Shown here piece after piece: positions 21,461 to 33,839 of a DNA stretch of 64,000 nt. How positions within the stretch are numbered: the first letter of the stretch is position 1; the number at the start of each line of letters is the position of its first letter. A program made the position numbers and the translations under genes. The notes under the pieces were generated by a model. That model did no database searches, was not told where the DNA came from, and was given only the letters and a program-made list of their open reading frames with translations. Origin of the DNA: Agrypnia vestita (lineage: Eukaryota; Arthropoda; Insecta; Trichoptera; Phryganeidae); assembly GCA_016648135.1 (NCBI GenBank), contig JADDOH010023643.1, forward strand, positions 992,001 to 1,056,000, written 5' to 3'.

Positions 21461-22740
21461 TTACACATCAGTCGGAGATAATTAGGCAGATCCCATCATC
21501 ATCGATGGCAGGATTCTAGCTGTACACCATTTGGAGAAAATACACCGACATCCCTGGCCAGGGGCTAGGCATATCCCTACTGTCCAGATCCACCTTTCCA
21601 TCTACTAATACGAGGGGTCATGGCCTCGTGAAACCACATGGCAACCAACCATTACAAGTATTTATTTATGTATTGTATATGTAAGTATATGTATGTATAT
21701 TATATTTTATTAGTATGTATCTATTCGTACGTAGTGTATGAGGGGGCTCTTCACGGGTGGCACAACACCCGTGCGGATGTCTTCCCTCGTCTGGAATGGA
21801 TTGAACGTATTGATGCATATCAGATTATAATAAGTACTACCTGGGAGGGTGGTTGCAGTCACTGTAGTGTCGCGAATGGCCAATGGGCTGCAGTTGCTCA
21901 CAGGCGAGGGTTGGGGAGCCTAGGAAACTCCCCCTCCCCACTCGCATATTTTTGACTTGACAGGTGGCCCGGGACCATCTTTACAGTAGCTTCAGTATAT
22001 ATACCGTAGTTTAACTTAGTTTAACCTGGAGGAGTTGGAATTCGGGGGGCAAACTGGCTCTGAGCCCGGACGCCAGACACTGACGCGAGGGATGGTGCGG
22101 TACTTTGCACAGAAGAGGCCCAACATGAAAAGGCGCATCCAGGCTCAGGTCAACGTATCCGGAACTCGTGTCGGGAGAAGGAAGATGGGATCAGTCACCG
22201 ATGAGCCTTTGGGTATGGAGGGGCCGAATTTAAAGCAACCACATTTTCCGCGTACACATACATTTACACATACCTTCTACAAACCCCTTATCCATTAGAA
22301 CCCAACGTACCACTAGAATGAGACATAGGGCCAGATACAGGTGACGGAACTTAGGCCGGCTAGTAAATAAACGTAACAATGTAATTGATATAAAGATAAT
22401 GCAGAGTAAATATAAAAGATCGTAGGGAATAAGCACAGCGAGATAACGGCGGAAGATAAAATTATTAATCAGCGAGGGCGTCGAAGACGGAATCATCCAT
22501 AGGAGCGGCTACGAAGGACTCGAGGGCTTTCAGGGGATCTATGTACTCTATATGTGCATGCGCATGTGATAACGGCACGTCACTAACCTTTCCAGTGGAT
22601 GGCGGTCGATCCCATACAGGTAGGACAATGGGGGATCGAGCGGAGAGGGCATGGAAGCAGAGGATCGCGCACTCTGGAAGCGCAGCTACACCAGATGCAG
22701 TGGTTTCAGTCCGTAGGAATGATAGGTAAATAATATAGGG
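21461..22740. other. Unassigned sequence of higher GC content
   Basis: The frame at 22035-22298 (87 codons, basic) and others show no domain I know. Degenerate ATC units fade out by about 21510. The block may be an old element, but nothing firmer can be said. Confidence 0.4.
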
Positions 22741-23775
22741 CCACGGAACATAGTATGTTTAGCAATTGCACCGTAGGGCTTAATTGACGTGCTAGGTAGT
22801 TTTGTTTGCGTTTTCCATGAACATTCACGAACTTCATACCCCAGTATTTAATTTAAGTTTAGCTTGCGATAGGGTTACCACAAAACCAATTCATCCCCTA
22901 TAGTTCGAAACAAAAAATTACACAACGTGAACTGGGGAGGTCTTGAATAAAGCGAGGGTGTTTGGAAATACTACGTTAAAAACCGTAGAGCCTTCATCCG
23001 ACGTAGATAGATAGCTTGTTTGCCTCTAACAAGGCGTAAACTCAGTTAGGAGTAGGATCGAGCTGAAAGGCGAAGAAGAGGATCCATCACACGCTTCATC
23101 TTAATTTTGGCCTTCCTTGAAATGTCAATTACTGAATTACTTTCTTGGCGATGGTGCGGCGGGCTTGAAAAATGAATCAAAGCTAGCGAAAAATAAGGAT
23201 TTAAACACGTTATTCATTGAAAACTACACTCATCCAGCCAAAGAGCCGCATGTTGTTCGCAAATCGCTAATTTCGACCTCTGCCCTAGCAGAATATTCAT
23301 TGGAAAAAAAGGTGAGAATTTGTGAATTTGTATTTGACAGTCTCGCATCTTATTAATTAACTAGCTATTACCCATCCAAAATGACGTACTTTTATCATAC
23401 ATTTCGGTCGCCAGTTAAGGCTGTGAGAACATCACTATCTAGAGTAGCGTGGCGTCTTGATAACGTTAGTGGTATCATTATTAAATAGAGAAATTATGGT
23501 TTTTTGCTTCTTATGATTAATTTTTATATTGCACCTCGTTATTATTTGATCCATCTGGTAGCGTTAGTAGAGAGTTGTACTTTTTTACCTCATTTTATAC
23601 ACCTCATCATTATTTGTGCTAATGTTACATAGAGAATCATATATTTTCATTTATAATTAATATCAATGGCATAGGCGATTTAGCACTGGATGCAATTATT
23701 AGTTATAATTTTCATTAAACTGAAGTATTAAAAATATATAAATATTTATAATAAATATATAGTTAATTAAAAACA
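22741..23775. other. Unassigned sequence
   Basis: No gene, RNA or repeat recognised. The short frame at 23117-23356 has no identifiable domain. Confidence 0.45.
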
Positions 23776-24330
23776 ATGGTGGATTTTGCCGAATTTGCCA
23801 ACCATCTCATTGAAAAGGACTATTCCTTTAACAATAACACAGGGTTAAATATTCTCCACAAAAACTGGTTTGGACATCGCGGCATCGGTTAGATAATTTA
23901 GAAGCCCTCGGCATAAAACAGCAGTAAAAAGTGGTAGTGACCTACTTAATAATCATATATTAAAGGAAACACTTTCTAATTGTGAAGTTGCAATTTCAGA
24001 ACAAAGTTCTGTGAATTATTAAACGATTGTTATTAATACTAAGACTACAAAAATTTTCGTTAACTTACCAGAGTGCCGAGGCGAAATTGGATAACCCGCC
24101 ATTCCCGGTAGAATTTGAGGTCCGTGGTTCGAGTCCCGGCGGCATTTAAACTATTTTTTCTTTAATTTGATTTTTTCTGTATGTCTTTTCTAATTGATTA
24201 ATAAAAAATGTTTTTTTTACTTAATAATCAATTAAATTTATCCACTAGTCCTACATTATACCTACAGGTATTTCTTCATTTAAATATTCATCAACTGTAT
24301 AATCCCCCTTCTGTTGTACTGTTCTATCCA
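23776..24330 (+). pseudogene. Penelope-like element remnant interrupted by a SINE
   Basis: From 23776 the frame reads EFANHLIEKDYSFNNNTGLN then ILHKNWF, matching the region after the GIY-YIG catalytic core (EFANHII at 39975-40490). It then breaks down with stops. A later piece, NNHILKETLSNCEVAISEQS, may be its continuation. A SINE sits at 24063-24212. After it the 3' UTR (24215-24330) resembles that of the PLE at 1862-2345. The RT domain is absent. Confidence 0.5.
24063..24212 (+). mobile_element. tRNA-derived SINE, inserted in a PLE
   Basis: The head (24063-24147) looks like a tRNA from its D-arm start (GCCGAGGCGAAATTGGATAA) to its T-arm (GGTTCGAGTCCCGGCGGCA), but the anticodon stem does not close. 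The tail ATTTTTTCTGTATGTCTTTT plus CTAATTGATTAAT is shared with the SINE pair at 26876-27313, which links the families through the tail while the heads differ. Confidence 0.6.
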
Positions 24331-25589
24331 TTCTCTTAATTTTTTTTAAACATGTTTATGTTATGTTTATGTTTTCTATTTCTTTCTGTGTTTTCTGTCC
24401 CCGTTTCTCTCTGTCTTATATAATTATATATTCTGTATTTTTCTTTATATGTACATAAGTGTACTCCTGTTATATTTATTGTTAGTTTAAATACTGCTCT
24501 GATGAATTTTGAGGTAAGCATAACCGTTTAGCGTGATATTTAATTAATTTATTTTTTAATTTAACATAAATTAAAATTAAAATTTAGAGTAAAAATATTG
24601 ACAAAATAATGTACTTAAAAAATAAAACGCCCACTCATTCTTGGAATTAATATCAAATTACGCACTAGGCTGTCGGATTACATTTTTAATAAAAATATCT
24701 CGTCTTAATAATACAATAGAAACAAAATACGTCATATCTATGAAACGATTTGAATTTTCAACAATTAAAAAACGATGAAATATGCCAACTTGTATTTGAT
24801 ATTGTAACAGTGTTTATTATTTTATAATACTCAATATCAACATTATTTAATTTTTGTAAAATACTTGCCCTACCGTGCTTTTAATACCATTTCAATTTTA
24901 TTTATTTTTCGACAGTTAAATTGATATTTCAAAAATCCATAACTCATGACGGAATTGATATTGAACTAAAGCAAAAGATGCTGCTGCTAAGTTTAAATAA
25001 TTTATCCCGAAAGCCTGCAAGTCCTAACTATATTCATAGACTACTTACCTACTTCGTGGGCTATGGAATATTATCCCTGTTATCAGCTCTGAGCTGAGCC
25101 GGGTTTATGATTTACTCTTCATCTCAGGTGTGTATGCACATTGTATATGTATATCTCCTCGTACACGCTCTTTAGTTATTCAAGCGTCTCACAGGACCAT
25201 CGATTAGTAACCGGACACCTCTGTTTCCGGCGAAATGTACATAGGTGTGTTGAACAGTTTCCGGTGCGCGTCTGTGATCATGACGCACTAACGTGACACG
25301 CTTCATTATTGATCAAGATGTTGAGGCTTCAATCTTAGTCCTCTGAGATCACCGAGACAGTCCAATTTCCGTAGCCCAAGTTCCTAGCAGCGGCAACAGA
25401 GTGAAATATGTATTGAGGCTAGTGTTTTTGAAAAGACAAGTACTTTCGCATTCTGAGCTCAATTGTAACTACAATTGTAATTATCAGAGTTTTGACGCAT
25501 ATCATCGTTAGCGTCAGTTTTTAGATGCATTTGGTAATATCACCTGATAACCAATTCCATTTGGCTCCATTCCACCTTCCTATCGTCCG
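24331..25589. other. Unassigned AT-rich sequence
   Basis: About 1.25 kb with no recognised feature beyond T-rich and AT-rich runs. Confidence 0.5.
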
Positions 25590-25940
25590 CCTCCCTCTGA
25601 TCGAATGGCATCGACACTGGCGTGAACAGAGTCGGATCAGTAGTTACCTATGAAGGTCGAAGGTCGTGTTGAAAGTTGAATCACCACCGCTTTTGAATAC
25701 TGTGTTCACGATACGTCGCTGTGAAAGCCGTTGCGAATTATCAGATCAAGTGCATGATCTCCATTCAGCATCCGGAGATAGTTGCCTTTTCTACTAGAGA
25801 AGTCGCTACTGTGCTAAAAGGCGTCCAACTTCAAGAAGAAGAAAGGTAGGCCAGATCCTTGCACCTAATCTAATCCATACATTTCTTCCAGTTCGAGTTG
25901 CGTCTTGATCATAAAGCAGAACCAGTTGATATAGTCCTAT
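25590..25940 (+). repeat. Dispersed repeat A, copy 2
   Basis: Diverged copy of 11830-12160. Shared blocks include ACTGTGTT..GATACGTCGC, AGATCAAGTGC, GTGCTAAAAGGCGTCCAACT, GGTAGGCCAGATCCTTG and TTTCTTCCAGT..GAGTTGCGTC. The encoded EVATVLKGVQLQ is kept but upstream codons are frame-shifted and a stop follows (GAAAGGTAG). Confidence 0.6.
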
Positions 25941-26875
25941 TAAAAAGGTTTGGTGGTCCCCGAGCGATCCTTTTTTTTACCGTGTTCTTCAGAAACACAG
26001 GCACACAAAGTTAAAAAATAATGCAAATGGTCAAAAAATGTTATTTTGGCTTCCGCAAGCGCCTAAATACCCCCTTGCCGACCTGAAAACTATTCAGAAT
26101 AACATTAACCAGATTAAAAAAATGCTTTCAATGTCGGCCCTTTTGCCGGTTCTGAATAATGGAATATAAAGATGCATACTGGTCTTCAAATATAAGACTC
26201 TTAGAAGAAAATTTGAAGCCAAGAATGAAAACGGTGTGTGACACGTAGGGTACGTCAGTCACGTTCAACGTTTGGACTTGTAGCAAAGTAAATATTTGGT
26301 TCAAAACTCATGGAACTGAAGGAGCGTTGTAAGGTTGTTTTGCAAACTGGAAAAGGAAAGTGGAAGACCGATCGGAGTGGCGAAAAATGAGAAGTCCAAG
26401 GCCTGTTGAGTTATGATGAGTGATGAAATTTATGGCTGATTTTGAAAATATTAGAACGGTAGAAAAATATTTGCTTTATTTTTATTTCAATCAGTACGTT
26501 CTGGACCAATTTGTCAAGACTGTTTGATTTTTTACCTGTTTTGAGTGGTTTAGAATTGTTGAAAAACTAAAGCCTAACTTATACGTAAGTTCTCGAGTGG
26601 TGTTTGTAGTTCTGATTCAACTCACGACTTGCAGCTTATCTCCTCAAAAATACTGACACCAAAAACATCCCTTTTGAACTCATATTCATTAATTTTTAAC
26701 ACAAAATTTCGATTTTTATCATTTTCATCTTCAATTCAAAACTTACAGTTCATATTTTTTTTTATTCACTACCAACAGGCAGTAGTGAATAAAATTGTTT
26801 TTTTCTCCCGTATTCAGCTTCATTCATCTGTAAGATTTGAGGCCAACGTAACTCAAATACAGATGGAATAATATA
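25941..26875. other. Unassigned sequence
   Basis: No recognised gene or repeat; the frame at 26629-26871 is AT-driven. Confidence 0.45.
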
Positions 26876-27313
26876 TTTTAAAACCAAATTAATTAATCAA
26901 TTAGAAAGACATATAGAAAAATCTAATCCATGAAAAAATATTTTGGCTACTACCGGGATTCGAACCCGGGTCACCTCCTTTCCGGGGCCAGTGCTCTGAC
27001 CACTAAGCTATAGGAGCCTTGTAGATTTCCGTGAAAATATCGACCTTATATGTGATTCTTAATGTTATTAATTGATTAATTTTTATTTTTGTCCATAGAG
27101 CAAAAGGATCAATTAATAAAAATGAGAATTAAATATAAGGTCGATATATTCACGGAAATCTACAAGGCTCCTATAGCTTAGTGGTCAGAGCACCGGCCTC
27201 GGAAAGGAGGTGACCCGGGTTCGAATCCCGGTAGTAGTCAAATTTTTTTTCGTGGATTAGATTTTTCTGTATGTCTTTCTAATTGATTAATTAATTTTTG
27301 GTTTTAAAAATTT
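26876..27313. mobile_element. Inverted pair of tRNA-derived SINE heads (palindrome)
   Basis: Left arm 26876-27085 and right arm about 27108-27313 are reverse complements at roughly 90 percent. Each arm holds a tRNA-like head: right arm 27164-27232 on plus, left arm 26949-27017 on minus. Both start GGCTCCTATAGCTTAGTGG and end CCGGGTTCGAATCCCGG. D- and T-arms are good, but the anticodon stem and the 3' side of the acceptor stem do not pair, so these are not tRNA genes. The shared tail AATCTAATCC..TTTCTGTATGTC lies at the outer ends. An inverted duplication of one SINE, or a palindromic element that absorbed it, would explain the arrangement. Confidence 0.75.
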
Positions 27314-27984
27314 TACAGAACTTTGTTCTGAAAAATTACAACTTCACAAATATGAATGTGTTCTTGAATTTGGAATAATACGTTTTAAAATTATATTTAC
27401 ACGACCACCATGAAATTACATTTTCGTAGAAAAATATGATGGTTAGAATTTTTCTAAACTTACCTGTATTTCTACTGTTGAGTTTCATTTTACTTCTAAT
27501 AATTTTTCTATAACAGGTAGATCGACCAGGACCAGCAAGGTCGTTTTCTATCTATCTGGCTGTAAACAAATCCGTTACAAAAAGAAATGTTTTATGCTTT
27601 CACATTAATCCCTTTTGTGACGTCATCACAAGGTCGGCTGTATAATCGGAGGCTTATTACCCACCCCATACGCCGTGTCTAATGTGGGACAATCATCGCC
27701 ACATGGCTGTTTTCTTGCTGTACAGCGAGACACGTGTACACCGACATGTTTAGTGATTCTTCTGTAATATATTTATAAACGGCGATCTGCCTCAAGTTTT
27801 TCGTATATCGTCCAAGAACAAGATTCGGAGAAGCCGATGTTGATTGGAAAAGTGGAAGACCGGGAAGGCAGTAAAGCATTTTTAATGTCACATGGCAGCC
27901 ACGCAACAACAACAACACGTTGAACAATAGCAATGTAGCACGGCACGGCTGCCGACAAAAGGATAATAATAATTTAGTTAAAAC
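27314..27984. other. Unassigned sequence
   Basis: ACAGAACTTTGTTCTG near 27315-27330 and the adjacent ACAACTTCAC mirror, on the opposite strand, the end of the PLE remnant near 23975-24010, so this is probably PLE debris. The overlapping minus-strand frames near 27679-28038 have no domain. Confidence 0.4.
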
Positions 27985-28236
27985 CGCAGTGTTGAAGGCA
28001 GCAGGAATAGAGGGCGTCCGCGAAAGACCTGGCACCATCAGGTACCACAGGTATTTGAGGATGACCCTGTTGAAAGCCGCAACAACCGTAGAACGTGTAC
28101 GAGAAGATGTATGAATGTGGCCGAAGCAAAAGTGGTGTGCCAGGATAGAAGACTGTGGCGTCCAATCATCTCAGCCTACCCCTGCGCGGAAACGGCGTGA
28201 TGGTAGTTAGCTAGTTAGTTAGTTAGTTAAAACTGG
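27985..28236 (+). pseudogene. LINE RT C-terminus with TTAG tail (copy 2)
   Basis: Plus-strand match to the reverse complement of 59276-59520, beginning GTTGAAGGCAGCAGGAATAG. It covers ...GNRNRGRP.., RMCMRRCMNVAEAKVVCQ and LSAYPC, the stop in GGCGTGATGG, and the tail GTTAGCTAGTTAGTTAG. Small indels break the frame. Confidence 0.75.
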
Positions 28237-28349
28237 ACATAACAGTAATAACAATATTGCTGATGATGATGACGTATAGTAATTTGACGTACACGATCCT
28301 CAAAAACAGGGAAATCGACCGGTGACTATGAATATGTACGACCAAGACG

Positions 28350-28665
28350 GAAATGGGGAGATTATGTCATGACAGTCCAGCAGCCTGGAGATTCGGATTA
28401 TGTCATGACGATCCTGCGAGAATTAGACGATTTCCCAGTAACATAGGGCCTCGGATTATATCATGACGGTCTTGCGAGAATCAGACGATTGCCAAGCAGC
28501 CTGGAACCTCGGATTATGTCAAGACGTCCTGTGAGAGTAAGGCGACTGCCCAACAGCTAGGAGCCTGGATTATGTCACGATGGTCCTGCGAAAGAAGGTG
28601 ATTTCCCAATAACCTGGATCCTCGGATTATGTCATAATATACTGCGAGAGTATGAAGCAATTTCG
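28350..28665 (+). repeat. 57-58 bp minisatellite, five to six units
   Basis: CTCGGATTATGTCATGACG or variants begin units near 28395, 28453, 28511, 28567 and 28624, with a partial unit before. Each has TCCTGCGAGA, GACGATTTCCCA and CAGCCTGGA. Divergence of 10-20 percent indicates an older array than those at 4.4 or 18.5 kb. Confidence 0.85.
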
Positions 28666-29136
28666 AAAAATGGATGGCGCCCTGTATTCATGGTCTCCCG
28701 AGTCCCCGAAGCCTCCTAAAAGAAAATGACGCTGGGCTGATATTTGCATATATAGTTTTATTTTATTAAAATTGTATGTTTTATCATTAAATAATTATTA
28801 AATTTGTAATGATAAAACTTTTCCATCCCTTTTTTGGATTATTTAAAAGCAGGCTTTATAATAATAGCCTCTAGGCTGCGCGACATTTTGAATATAAGAT
28901 TATCTTCTGAATATTCCATTTTTAATGAATCAACTGAGCTTTGCGAGGTCCAACTTAAGTTGGTACAAGCTTACCAAATACATATATTTTAATTCTGTAC
29001 CAAAATACCGCCATTTATTATAAGTATTACAAAATGTAGAGTTGAATTAATACATTTGTGAGTAGAAAGTTTCAGACCTGTTTATCAATATTAAAAACGA
29101 TTTAAATTATATTTATTATTTTAACTGTAATACTCT
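28666..29136. other. Unassigned AT-rich sequence
   Basis: No recognised feature. Confidence 0.45.
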
Positions 29137-29359
29137 TGTTTCGGGATGAGGAAGCTCCAAGTAAAGACTTTGTTCTCGTAAGTATTTATTCGGTAACAAT
29201 AACGGGTTAGACAATCGTTTATACAGTAAGATGCGGTCTGGATAACAATGGTAGTGAAAGAGACTCGACTCGACATTCACGCGCCTTTTTATACATTCTC
29301 TCTCTCTGTCATGCAGTCTCTTTCTGGCGTCGCGACATACGTTCCTCAGATCTATTACA
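29137..29359 (-). mobile_element. Solo LTR, 223 bp
   Basis: On the minus strand it begins TGTAATAGATCTGAGG and ends CATCCCGAAACA, so it has TG..CA ends. It holds a TATA box (GTATAAAAAGGCGCG) and downstream AATAAATACTTACG as a poly-A signal, in the proper LTR order. The size and promoter layout suit a Copia or similar LTR. No internal region flanks it and the 5-bp flanks do not match, so the target duplication has decayed or the element is a recombination product. Confidence 0.6.
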
Positions 29360-30959
29360 CCAACTATATCAACTCTGCTGATGGTAATTGAAACGAGGTC
29401 TGTAATGTATCATTTAGATCAAAAGATTCATTCAAATCTCTTTTAATGTGCAGTCAAATATTTTAAGAACATTACAACTTTTCGTTTTGTAATTCAATTT
29501 CAAGATTTGAACAATTAATTCATTTCTTTTAATGTACCTAGGTAGGAAACTTATCAAGACGCAGAAAAGTACGCCCAGGTTACTTTGCACGTGTCTGGAA
29601 GACATTATCCAGACAATTTGCAAATTATTAGATACTGGGTGCTCATTCTTTGGTTGAAATGATGCCGAAAATATTCGATAGCATTAATTCTTACTGTCTT
29701 ACAAAACCTGTAACAATAAAACATAGTAAAACATTAATAAATTATGAAACACGCAGAGCACAAGAAGACAACAATAGTAGGTACGAACGGCCTTTGTTGC
29801 ATGCTACTGGGAATGACATTGGCTTTTCAATCACTTTGCACGTATCTGCAAGACATTATAATATGTACACAGACTAGCTTTTTACCTGTAGAAAGGCACA
29901 AAGGCTGGTTACGAAAGTCATCCTAAAAAAAACTTTCAATATATCCGACTGCATAACTATTCAACTGCTTTAAGGTCTTCAGCCTAAATAAAATATTTAA
30001 AAAAAATGCCCTTCTACAAATTCACAAAAACCTTAACAACTTATTGATATCCATAAAAATAAATAACTGAATGCTTCTCAACACCATTACTCCTAACCAG
30101 GTAAAAAAAAATTTTAATGCATTCCTTCATAAAAACAAAATTGAAAAAAATTATGAAGTCTTCAAATCCCAGATCAAGCAATTCAGGAAGTATTCAAGTC
30201 TCGAGGCATGATTTTTAGTATCTATTATTTTACCAGACTTTTTTGTTTGACGAATACATAAAAAAATTAAATAAAAAAATTTAAATTCAAAAAGTTACAG
30301 GCTGATAATGTAGGGGGTCTCAAAAAAAAGGTGTGCTCTAGTTGACACGATTCCAACCCTCCTAGTTATATGAAATAGTAAAAAATATTGATTCTAAAAA
30401 AAAAATGCCGCTATGGCCGAACCATAAAAAAGTCAAAATATTTTTTTTTGGCAAAATATCGGCTGTTTGATATTAAAATACATTTTTTACCAATTTTTTG
30501 GAATTTAGGAAAAAAATAATATTTAAAACTATATTATACTCTTTAAATCAACCTAATCTTAATTGGCCGTACCCCCCCCCCCCCCCAATTCAAACACGAG
30601 AATTAATTTCTCTATTGAATTGAGTAGGTACTTATAGTTTGATAAAAAAAAACTTATTGTAATTTGCTTTATTGTATCTTTACTTGTAATATTATAACTA
30701 TGTACTAAAATTAATATAAAAAAAGTTTTTAATATTTTCACGAACACGGAAATGGTCGCGAGGAGAATATGATGTTTTAACACAATGTCAAAAAAAAAAC
30801 ATAATCAATCTAAGATATTGAAAAATTCTTGAAAACAATCCTGTAATGTAATACTATCGAAAGTACTTCCAACTCTGAGCATAATTTATCTCGAAGTCTC
30901 ACGGTATTGGCAGGACAGAAGAAGTCCTTCATGGATGAGCTACTATAAAAAGTGGCCCC
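29360..30959. other. Unassigned AT-rich sequence with a C15 run
   Basis: No gene recognised. A run of 15 C lies at 30572-30586, striking in this AT-rich context and a likely sequencing trouble spot. Confidence 0.5.
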
Positions 30960-31620
30960 GTATATGAAAATATTTGTAGAAAACATCGAGGTCATCAAGA
31001 CTTAGTGCATTATTCTATTATAGTGGAAATGTCAGAACTAATGCATTAGCAAACTCTGTAATCCCCAGAATATACTCATGCAGAGGCGGTTAACATTTTT
31101 TCTGATAATATAATTGTTTATAGGACAAAGTTGATACAATTCTTTACATCTCAACGAAATGGAAATGGATAATAAATTTTTCTTTTTCTTCTAACTACTT
31201 AAACTTTTCTTTTTAATTTACACAATTCTATAAAATGTACATAAATCTTTTTAACTTCTATCTATTTCTTCTTCTTCTTACCACTTATAATAATTTTCTT
31301 CTTACTACTTAAACTTCTCTTTTTAATTTACACTAATTTATAAGATGCACTTGAATCTTTTTAACTGCAATTTATTTCTTCACCTTCTTTCTACTTACAA
31401 TCATTTTATTCTCACTACTTAAACTTCTCTTTTTATTTACAAATCTATTATATGCACTTGAATCTTTTAAGAGCAATCTAAATTTACACAATTCTATTAT
31501 ATATGTATATATACTTGTATCTTTTAAGTGTATTTCTGTCTTATGTTATTTTTTTAAATTTATATTTTGCTTATTTTGTAAAAGCCCATAAAGGCGTTAA
31601 ATAATTAAATACAAATAAAA
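30960..31620 (+). pseudogene. Jockey-type non-LTR 3' end with repeated 3' UTR (copy X)
   Basis: CATCGAGGTCATCAAGACTT (30985) to about 31070 aligns with the minus-strand copy near 34335-34460. Translation fragments include NALANSVIPRI-like and VNIFSDNIIVYRTKL. The 3' UTR then has about three degenerate units of 110-120 bp (31180-31480: CTTAAACTTCTCTTTTTAAT, CACTTGAATCTTTTTAA). It ends TGTAAAAGCCCATAAAGGCG and AAATAATTAAATAC, the terminus also seen at 19441. Confidence 0.6.
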
Positions 31621-32968
31621 AAAATAAAAAACGAGTAGGTTTTCGTTATAAATATTATTTTATTCTCTCTCTAAATGCATCAACGCCAAAATCAGGAATA
31701 ACCACCCTGGTTTTAAATCATGAATAATAACGGGAGGTCAAGACGTTAATATTTAAATGACGAGCAGCAGAAGTGACACGGGGCTGAGTCCGAGGGGAGG
31801 GGAGGAGGGAGAGAGATCGTAGAATCACACTCACATTTGCATAAAACGCAGATGACATAATAGTGGATATAAACTGAACTAAACAGGGCTCGAAATGGGA
31901 AATTTAATTGACCTAAGCCATTGACAGTATCCATTAGAAACCACTGGAAAGCAGTTGTTGGTTTGGTGCCTTAACCTTCTTAAGCCAGCTCATACTTCAA
32001 AACTTCCACACGTATAAAATAGCATTGTCTTTGTGAGACTTCTATAATTTTTTAAAATTAATAATTAACCTTCTGTGGAAAAATCCAAAAATTGTATTCT
32101 ATCAGAATATACAAATAAAAATATCGTTAGAACAAAAAACATACAGGTATCTAGAACAAAAAAAATATAATAATGATTCCTTTACATTATGGAACACTTA
32201 TTGTGTCTCCGTCTTTATGAAGATATAGGCCGGTTAATAATAAACATAGTCAAAACGGTTTTTATAAAATTTATTCGTTTTTTAATTAATCATCAATTAT
32301 CTGTTATACTCTGCCAAACAAGAAATCATTTGTAGGCGATTTCAAAAATATCTACAGAATAAATTAGTTTCGGAGGGCTTCGAAAAAAAGATACTTACGA
32401 AAATACTTAGAACCGGGTTAATTAAGCAAGAGACTTTTTATTAAAATTTAATAAAATCTTAATCTTACGATAATTATTCAATTAGTTTGCTTGTCAATTA
32501 AAATTAAGATTAGCAATTAATTTTATAAAATGTCGGTGTTGAAATCCATGATATAAAAAATGCTGCTTATGCAGTGTTTCTGACTTATGATCGACATCAA
32601 AATTGTGAGAATTATGTCAAACCCACCTACGCCTACGCGTGAAACGTTCTATCAGATTTTTGTAAATAACCTTCAAAACATTTAATATTTTCACTCGTTT
32701 TGGAATCCGTCCACCCGACCTAAAAGCTCTTACATTCGGAAAATACTCCTTTGAAATAGTTAAAAGTATTAAATTCCTATTAACACACATAAACGATCAC
32801 AAGGAAAACTTGTATATTTGCTTCTTCAACCCGAGAAAATATTTGGAAAAATTTGTAGTGCATAAAACTTTAATAAAACTAGTTCCAGCCTAAATGTCAG
32901 ATAAGAAAACATAGGAAATTATTACAAAGGAAGATCTTTGTAAGAATTTTCGGAATGTCAAAGAAAAT

Positions 32969-32970
<2 letters not shown>
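31621..32970. other. Unassigned AT-rich sequence
   Basis: About 1.35 kb without a recognised gene or repeat. Confidence 0.5.

Positions 32971-33035
<65 letters not shown>
32971..33035. repeat. AT dinucleotide microsatellite, 65 bp
   Basis: Uninterrupted AT repeat. It creates the Ile-Tyr run in open frames on both strands (32897-33202 and 32955-33365), which should not be called as genes. Confidence 0.97.
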
Positions 33036-33040
<5 letters not shown>

Positions 33041-33513
33041 CGTGTTTTCCCTACCTGCCAAGTTTTCTCCACAACCAGCCACGACCACCCACCGGTGGTT
33101 ATGGTGGTGGATAGCCCTTGGTGACATATCGAAAATATGCGAGTTTGGTGGGGGTGGCTGTGCGTGGGTGGGAGTGGGTGACGAAAATATGCTTTCTAGC
33201 ACGTTGTTTTGTTATGGGAAGGCCGCAAATGCTTCAGATTGTTTCAAAATAGGCACGCCGACTGTGTTGGTGAGTATAGAAGGTTGCGGAAAAACCTGCT
33301 CTAGAAAGTTCCGGAAGGAGAAAGTTCTAGAAAATTCCTTAAAGTTGTGTAAGGTTCTAAACTGAGTGGCGGAAGTGTCGGTGTGTCTAGAGGGTTCCTT
33401 ACATTCGATTAATTTCTTGAAAGTTCTGGAAGGAGAATGTTCTATAAGGTTCCATGATGATCCAAACAGTGTACTTAAAATCTACGCGTGCGAAGCCGCG
33501 CGGGCACAGCTAG
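33036..33513 (+). mobile_element. Helitron-like 3' end
   Basis: Ends ACGCGTGCGAAGCCGCGCGG, then GCACAGCTAG at 33513 and T. A GC hairpin just before CTAG followed by T matches the Helitron 3' rule, and the end resembles that at 11046-11052 (CAGCTAG/T). Upstream there are loose repeats of AAAGTTCTAGAA or AAGTTCCGGAAGGAG words (33305-33455). The 5' end could not be placed; the AT microsatellite may mark it. Confidence 0.5.
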
Positions 33514-33835
33514 TTTAGTATAAAAGCCTAGGAATTATAACAAGGAATTTATAAAACATAAAGCTTAAAAACTTAGGAAAGTTTTGATAGATAGGCCATA
33601 AAGAGGCCATTTGTCTCCAAAGAAGCTGTAGGTGACGTTCGTAATGAGCAGGATATATCAGAGGGTTGAGTTAGTAATGAGAATCCCACCTCCATGTAGG
33701 TTTAGCATTCCGTGTTTAAAAAGACTGAGTCTGATAGTGAACGGGATATTTGAAGACAGTTAGGCCTGATTTCAACAGCTAGTCAAACAAAACTACTCAA
33801 TAAATGTTTCTGTAAATTTGAAAGGCACTGTTCAA
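33514..33835. other. Unassigned sequence
   Basis: No recognised feature. Confidence 0.4.
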
Positions 33836-33839
33836 ACTA

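Noticed and set aside
27164..27236. Apparent tRNA gene with good D- and T-arms
   Set aside because: The anticodon stem and the acceptor 3' strand do not pair, there is an inverted partner copy, and a SINE tail follows, so it is a tRNA-derived SINE head.
32897..33365. Open frames of 101 and 136 codons on opposite strands
   Set aside because: Both owe their length to the AT microsatellite (Ile-Tyr run) and a Helitron-like remnant.
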